This document shows positions 57,891 to 64,000 of a stretch of DNA of 64,000 nt, in pieces. The stretch is from Polyodon spathula (lineage: Eukaryota; Chordata; Actinopteri; Acipenseriformes; Polyodontidae): the NCBI RefSeq assembly GCF_017654505.1, contig NC_054539.1:66735256-66799255 (forward strand), given 5' to 3'. Within the stretch, counting starts at the first letter, position 1; every line of letters begins with the position of its first letter. The position numbers and the translations under genes are program-made. Below the pieces are notes generated by a model that worked only from the letters and a program-made list of their open reading frames with translations, did not search any database and was not told the DNA's origin.

Positions 57891-60526
57891 GGGGACTGGG
57901 CTTTGGTTACCTCTAATGATTACATATTGACTCGAAATGCTCCAGAGACTGAAAAAGAGTCTTTTAGAATCTGCATTTATGCTGTAAAAAACTTTTGGTT
58001 TTACAAAAAAAAATATCAATAATGGCACAGAATAAAAAAACAAAAAAAACAATGTTAAAACAGAAGTAAAGCAGAAAAAGGTCAAGCTGTTGTATGCTCT
58101 TATATTTTTACATTCTTTGGGGGAGACGTGGTCTGAAGGTTCTGGTCGGGACACAATTGCACTTTAACACAGCTACGAGTTCCAGCCCTTTCTTTCTTTT
58201 ATTATTTTCACAGCTGAGCGCAGACACAAGCTACAAAAACAAAACACAGAGCAGCGTGGACGATTACTACAAAACACAGAAGAAGATTACTACCTGTGCT
58301 TCAGTAAAACTGTTCAAGGATCAAGGAAACAATTTTAAAAAGCATTTACTGTGTTCATTCTAAATAGTTCCAATTGACCAAAAAAAATTATGCTTTTCCC
58401 CAAAAAGTATTAATATAAAACATCAGATTTATACAGTAGTTAAGGAGATTTAAACAACTGAATCTGTCAGGAGATAAAGTTATTCCTGTGCCATTTTCAA
58501 TATTCCCTGAATACACCTTAGCATCATATTGTGGATTTAGCTAGGGGAATAATCTTGTACATTACGAACTCAATAGATTTCATACTATAAGTTACGGGCC
58601 ATCTGAATTTTCTCCACTTCAGTACATGTAATCTGAATCTTGTTCAGATAACCATGCTCCAGGAAAATGCATTATTCCATACATGTGCTTAAATTAACAC
58701 AGTTTGGGCCGTATGAATAAAAGAAAACAGTATTTTCCAGACAGCAAATAAAAAAAAAAAAAAAAAAAAAAAAGGACTTGTCAGTATTTTACGTGGGGTT
58801 CATAAAACTACTGGCAGGTTATTGTACTGACCAGTAATGGTTTTAGATGTGATAGCCATATGCAAATGAGCTGTGCCCCCTACTTAAGGTATCCGAGAGA
58901 TGCTTGTTTGTTTACAGCTAGACGTTATGGGTTTTAACAAAGTTGGAGATGCTCATTAGAGATGATAAAAGCCTAAATTTAAACTCCCCAGGAAGGTGAA
59001 GTAATTTGTCAATGCAGCTCAATTGTTCAGAACAAAAATGGTGTCTGTGGCAGGGCAGATAAAAATTGTGGCTGGATATTACAGAGTGCGCCAATGCAGC
59101 TTTTAAAGACATTTACTGCTACATGACACATTATTCAACCAAAATAATCATGTACATGAAAATAAAACATTTTCCATATTGTAATGTAAGCTGCAATGGT
59201 AGTGTAAAATAAAAAATCAACATCCTGTAAAAAAAAACTAAAAAACTGCTTTTTCTGTTGTGCATACAGAACTGAACCTGAACTTGACAGATAATTCTAT
59301 ATGTAACTTACACCCAGTAAGATTGCTTTCCTTAAAAAGAGATGATCCAAAACACTTTGTTCACAATTCCAGCTGGTCATTTAGTTGCCCCAATTATTCT
59401 AATTGGTCCAGCTATGTATTTTGCTTATCCGATCACTTACCTAAACCAAACTCAATCTAATCAGTAAAGTGCATCTATCTATACATATGTTTAATGATAA
59501 ACCACAAATAGATAATAGCAGTAGAGTGCTCATTTGTTATTTCCTGGTTCGATAATTTACAAATTTGATTAATTCATCCATGCTGAACTCTCAAATAAGC
59601 ATATGATCTGGAAGGTGACCTGCATTGTCAATGCACTTAGATGAAGTGGAGTTGTGGGAATCCAACCTAAGAATTCCCATTTGTGTAATTTCCTCTGAGT
59701 GCTACAGATTGCCACTATAGATTGGACACATACCAGTTAAACTGCGTCAGTATAGTAATACCAAAAAATATATAAGATTCTGTAGCAAATGTTTTCTCAA
59801 TGTTTTCTCAACAGCATTAGTAATAAAGAAAGAAGGTGCATGTTGTCACCTAGCAGCATATCAAGATACCCCCCTTTGTACTGCCCACTGTTATAACTTC
59901 CTCTATATACACAAAGATGTACTTGAGTGTTATGAAATACTCCAGTGAAGTACTCATCACATCTCCTTCTCATATGGATTGGCTCTCTGTCCCAAAATTT
60001 TTAGATTGACATTTAGCACTGCCCAACTATCACTGTGAGATGATTTAAGTAAAGTCTTTGCACTTGTATTATTTTCACTGAAAAAAAAAAGCCATAATCA
60101 TAACAGGTTCTCTATGATCCTTACATCCAGCACATGGCCACACAGATTGGACACAAATGGATATGCAATGTCAGTAGACTGGCCGTCACATGACAAGCAA
60201 TGTATTGAAAACTATTGAAAACAATCAGTTGACTATGGGAGGCTACCCACATTCATGGGGCAACTATAGTACTTTGTGAACATTTATAGTGTATCCTCTA
60301 TTTATCTCATCTGATGATGACTTGCTTATCCATTACAAAAATACATATTTTCCAAAACCATGAGCATGTGTGTTTACCTTAATTTGTATGGTGTTTGAAA
60401 GTATTCTGAGGGGCATTCATTCTAATTGCCTGCCATAGTTCGATGAAACATGTGTCTTTTACATGCAAGAGCCAGTAAGATCTAGTGATCTGCCACTTCA
60501 GATACTTTTTGCCTAGCCTATACATA
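57891..60526. other. AT-rich non-coding stretch with poly-A
   Basis: A run of about 25 A occurs at 58,748-58,773. No exon or classifiable element; open frames are short and featureless. Confidence 0.45.
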
Positions 60527-60840
60527 CAGTGCCTATAGAAAGTCTACACCACCTTTCAAAATTGTCACCTTTTGTTGCCTGGAATTAAAATGCATTAAAA
60601 TAGTTTATTTTTTCATTTATCTACACATCCTACCCCACAACTTCCAAGTGAAAAAAATATTTTAGAAATTTGTAGAAAATAAAAATAAAAACTGAAATAG
60701 CTTGGTTGGGTAAGTGTCCACCCCCTTGTAATAGCAATCCTAAATTATCTCAGGTGTAACCAATCACCTTCAAAATCACACACCAAGTTAAGTGGCCTCC
60801 ACCTGTGTTAATATAAAAATGCTATGTTGTGAACTTAAGA
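60527..60840 (+). mobile_element. Tc1/mariner-type terminal fragment
   Basis: CAGTGCCTATAGAAAGTCTA after a TA dinucleotide, followed by CACCTTTTGTTGCCTGGAATTAAAAT-type text and CATCCTACCCCACAACTTCCAAG, matches the familiar end of a Tc1/mariner family of fish and amphibians. Only one terminus was found. No transposase frame. Confidence 0.55.
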
Positions 60841-62407
60841 GGAAACGAATCATCGGTACACAGCGTATTACTTTATACGTATTTCATTTGTGGGCTACTT
60901 AAGGAAGTGTGAAGCTATACATCATGCTAACCTTGCAGTGGTAAAGCCTTCATTAGGCTGGCTTGGAGTAGTGGAAGGATTTCGTGCATTTTGTTAAAAG
61001 CAATATAGTACATTTATTTATATAGCAGGATAATGAAATATAATAATTGTATTACACTTAATTACAATGTAATTGCATAATAATTACACACATGGTTGTT
61101 TGCATTACATTTAAACTACATGCTCACTGTAACAGGATATATATATATACAAAGTTGTACAAATATACAAAGTTGTTCTGCGTAGTTCTATAACTAAAAT
61201 AAAGATGAAGCTGCTTCATAACATCAACCTAATTAAAGAAGGTAAAAATAAAATTAAATATAACATCATTAACTCCCACTTTGCCCTAGGGATGAGCCTG
61301 TGATTATGTTTTGTTGACAACATAATGCAGATGTTTAAATTATTCATAATGAAAACCTGCCATGTAAGACACTCTGAAGTGTATAATTTACATTTTGAAA
61401 AGAATGCTCATCAAACAGTTATTGTAGAAGGTAAGATAAATCATATTTTATGAATCAGTAATAAATTACCATTAAAATAGTCTCATTTACATTCACCATG
61501 ATGTGTGCAGTTTTCATTTTGGATAACCTCAGGAATTTTGGTAGCACCATGTTTGAGGTCTTGTGTTCAGATGTGTGCCATTGATGTCAGTCACATAATA
61601 CAATTAATGTATCTGTAATGTATCAAGTTTTCCCTTGAAAGACTGACTCCTATTGTTATACGTTTTGGATAAAATTAGTACGTTTGAAAAGCTGCTCCTT
61701 TCATTTTTTAGAGTAGTTTACATGAATCTATGTGGAATAATCATGCAAATTCTATTACAAAAATGCATCTGCCTGCCCTAGTTGTATAGATTACAATACA
61801 ATTCATTATGCTTTTAACAAATGGCCTCTGCAGTCATTACTGCTGAGTAGAAATAATCTTCTAAAGTGGTTAAAAAGCAAATCGTTCAACTGAACAAAAT
61901 ATTTAGCACAATGCCTGTTAAAAGTGCTCTCGTTGACTTATGCATGCCCACTGAAATGTAAAGGGGCACTACAAAAAATACAGTAAGTCACATTCAACTA
62001 GATGCTTTATCAGTTGCCAGAAGAAAAAGTTGTCTGAAAGTTTCCTGGTCTTAAGGGCTTAGATAATGCGTTCTGAAGCACTGTACAAATCCCTAGCGAG
62101 ATATTCACTCTGCGGCTCTGAGAAACTAATTGAGGTTGAAGTGCTTTGTACGTGATATAATGAAAAGGGCAGCTATTAGGCATTAAAGGTGTCAACTCGA
62201 ATGCCCCTCTTGTTTATCTTAGTTAAGTCAGTCAGTCAGATAGTGAGTCAATACGGTTGTGTTCTTCATACTATATGGAATCAGAATTATTGAAAGCTGG
62301 CAGCTCTGGTTCCCTTAAGGATAAGCAGCTTCACATTTGTTGTTAGTTTTTTTCAGTCCCCTTCCCTTATTCATTCTAAATGGTTCTTATTGCACTGACT
62401 CAAATAT

Positions 62408-62408
<1 letters not shown>
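60841..62408. other. Non-coding stretch; part may be conserved regulatory sequence
   Basis: No gene recognised. The interval at about 61,850-62,230 lacks simple repeats and has a mixed, motif-rich texture (CTAATTGAGG, TGATATAATGAAAAG, CTTTATCAG), so it is a candidate conserved non-coding element on texture only. Confidence 0.35.

Positions 62409-62410
<2 letters not shown>

Positions 62411-62490
<80 letters not shown>
62411..62490. repeat. (GT)n-(AT)n microsatellite
   Basis: A short GT run leads into about 74 bp of pure TA repeats. Confidence 0.95.
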
Positions 62491-62491
<1 letters not shown>

Positions 62492-62820
62492 AATACTCTC
62501 AATTCATATGCCACAAGTGTCAGGCATATTAATCTCACATAACTGTGTTTTTGTGCAGGAGAATGTTGCCACTGAGATTTTTTTGTAGCTCTGAATTTTC
62601 AGTTCCTGACTGTATTTTTGTTACTCACTTGCTTGAAAGTATGTAAATGTCAAGAAGCAAAATAATGAGATTTTTTTTTTTCAAAATTAAGTGTTTACTT
62701 CAAATCAAATCAAATATTTTCCTTTTCAAACAATGAATAAAACTGAACAAAAACCTAATACCAACATGAACTGTACAAAATGAACAAATGAACGATTTAC
62801 ATCCCTAATGTGCTCAATGT

Positions 62821-62890
<70 letters not shown>
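62821..62890. repeat. (ATA)n microsatellite
   Basis: About 70 bp of pure TAA/ATA trinucleotides. Confidence 0.95.
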
Positions 62891-62892
<2 letters not shown>

Positions 62893-62939
62893 TAGAACTG
62901 CCAGGCAGTTTTACAGCTCCCAAGCCCCAGTATCAGTAC

Positions 62940-63645
62940 CTGTCTAAGCATGTTTAGTTCTCAATGTGCCAAGTTTAAAATCAGCAACTTCAACTGTTCC
63001 ACAGAAGAAGAATTTGAAAGTTTTTTTTGTTTCAAAAATGCATCAGGCAGCCATCTTGTTTAAAGCAAGTTTCTTAAAAGTCACAGTTACAGTGTCAAGG
63101 ATGATGCTTGTGAAGTTTCGAGTTAGTCAAGTAAATCATTTGTCAACTGAGGCAGTTTTAAATTTCAGATGTAAACGTACACCTGGTGGCCATCTTGTTT
63201 TATAAAACATAACCATGTCAACATTTTTGTATTCTGTTGTTACTGGGACAACAACTACCAAGTTTGGAGCTTGTTGGTCAAACTGTGTTCAAATAGAGCA
63301 GTTTGCTGTTAAGGGCGAGATTTGTTAAAGTTTGTGGCAGCCATTTCGACATTAAAATTTATTGCAGAAACTTCTGCTTTGCAAACTTGATGCGGGTTTG
63401 GATGCTGATGATATATACCAAGTGCCAGATCAATGGCTCCACCGGTTCCCAGGAAGATGATTTCGAAAGGTTTCAATGGTTGACAATGCGTCAAACGGCC
63501 ATTTTTGTTTCCGGTCAACACAATTTTTTAAAATCAGTTGTATTGATTTCAGGGAAGATGCTTGTGAAGTTTGGAGTTAGTTAAGTAAATCATTTGTCAA
63601 CTGACGCAGGTTTAAATTTCAAATGTAAATGTATAAGTTGAGTAC
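62940..63645. repeat. Imperfect tandem duplication, about 0.45-kb unit
   Basis: Segment 62,990-63,190 is repeated, diverged, at 63,440-63,640. Landmarks in both are a GTTCC(A/C)(C/A)AG-GAAGA block, a GGC(A/C)GCCAT-type block, GATGCTTGTGAAGTTT (63,103 and 63,557), AAGTAAATCATTTGTCAACT and TTTAAATTTCA(G/A)ATGTAAA. The offset is about 448-454 bp. No terminal repeats or coding capacity identified; it may belong to an unclassified repeat that continues between the two units. Confidence 0.7.
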
Positions 63646-64000
63646 ATAGATTACTCTTCAAGGCTACAAACAAAGTCAAGGTATGATTGGACAGCTTGTG
63701 ACCTCCCTTACAAAGTGATCAGAGAGATTTCACCATCAACAGATAGTTGTAAGACCAGAGCAACGAAACGCACAGCTAGTCAATCAGAATTGATTTTGAA
63801 CCATGAGGTACTAGACACATTGCAAAGGGGATATCTCAGCGATGAAATGGCGAATTCGGAAAATTCCTTCGCTGTTTGACAAAAAGGAAAACAACGTTTT
63901 TGATATTTAGTCAGCTTTTTTTGCTATTTTGCTTTTGTAATAATATTACAGATGATTTATGATATATAATGTGTAATTGCAGTACCATGTTCCGCCAGCG
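63646..64000. other. Non-coding stretch at the window end
   Basis: No gene or element recognised. It may continue the duplicated repeat before it. Confidence 0.35.

Noticed and set aside
58748..58773. Poly-A tail of a processed pseudogene
   Set aside because: No coding or RNA-like body was recognised on either side and no flanking direct repeat was seen.
62726..62923. Poly-tyrosine frame on the minus strand
   Set aside because: It is the (ATA)n microsatellite read in one frame.

Overview
The window looks like vertebrate, non-coding, AT-rich chromosomal DNA, most likely from a ray-finned fish outside the teleosts (sturgeon, paddlefish, gar, bowfin or bichir type). This is an inference from the mixture of old transposon lineages: CR1 LINEs whose 3' end carries TTCTTATG repeats, L2-type LINEs, DIRS-type tyrosine-recombinase elements, Gmr1-like Ty3/Gypsy elements, hAT and mariner miniature elements, and long (CA)n/(TA)n arrays. 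I found no exon of a host protein gene, no tRNA gene and no rRNA gene that I can support. Nearly all recognisable protein sequence belongs to decayed transposable elements.

Layout. 1-10,200: AT-rich single-copy-looking DNA with a degenerate 29-bp minisatellite (2.5 kb), a CR1 scrap (4.1 kb) and a stretch that reads like a conserved regulatory element (8.4-9.0 kb). 10.3 kb: first of three copies of an unclassified repeat (others at 18.3 and 51.2 kb). 12.3-14.9 kb: a CT/AT microsatellite and two related hAT-type elements in opposite orientation, each with 8-bp target duplications. 15.8-18.0 kb: 5'-truncated CR1 LINE on the plus strand. 20.4-23.5 kb: a second CR1 on the minus strand that has its 5' UTR, an ORF1 with a zinc-knuckle-like motif and an SGNH esterase domain, and the endonuclease, but lacks its 3' half. 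25.2 kb: a mariner-like miniature element. 26.2 kb: a CA/TA array. 27.5-32.97 kb: three LINE fragments on the minus strand; the last is split by a 694-bp hAT miniature element. 28.3, 39.5 and 47.3 kb: three solo LTRs of one family, in two orientations. 43.1 kb: a probable further LTR. 44.2-46.4 kb: a minisatellite followed by a decayed DIRS-type element (RT, RNase H, tyrosine recombinase). 48.2 kb: a TTAA-flanked DNA element. 48.7-49.0 kb: a perfect 31-bp x 11 tandem array. 50.7 kb: a tRNA-derived SINE-like copy. 52.1-56.8 kb: an LTR retrotransposon bounded by two 0.72-kb LTRs. 56.9-64.0 kb: mostly AT-rich DNA with simple repeats, a Tc1-like end and a 0.45-kb tandem duplication near the end.

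The most notable element is the LTR retrotransposon at 52,108-56,846. Its integrase remnants lie upstream of reverse transcriptase and RNase H, and RNase H runs directly into the 3' LTR. This is the Ty1/copia-like pol order known from the Gmr1-like branch of Ty3/Gypsy. The copy has lost the integrase catalytic core and much of gag but keeps a tRNA-Leu-type primer-binding site, both LTRs and a 5-bp target duplication. No element in the window appears able to move by itself. The elements are nested or adjacent insertions and do not form a cooperating gene set.
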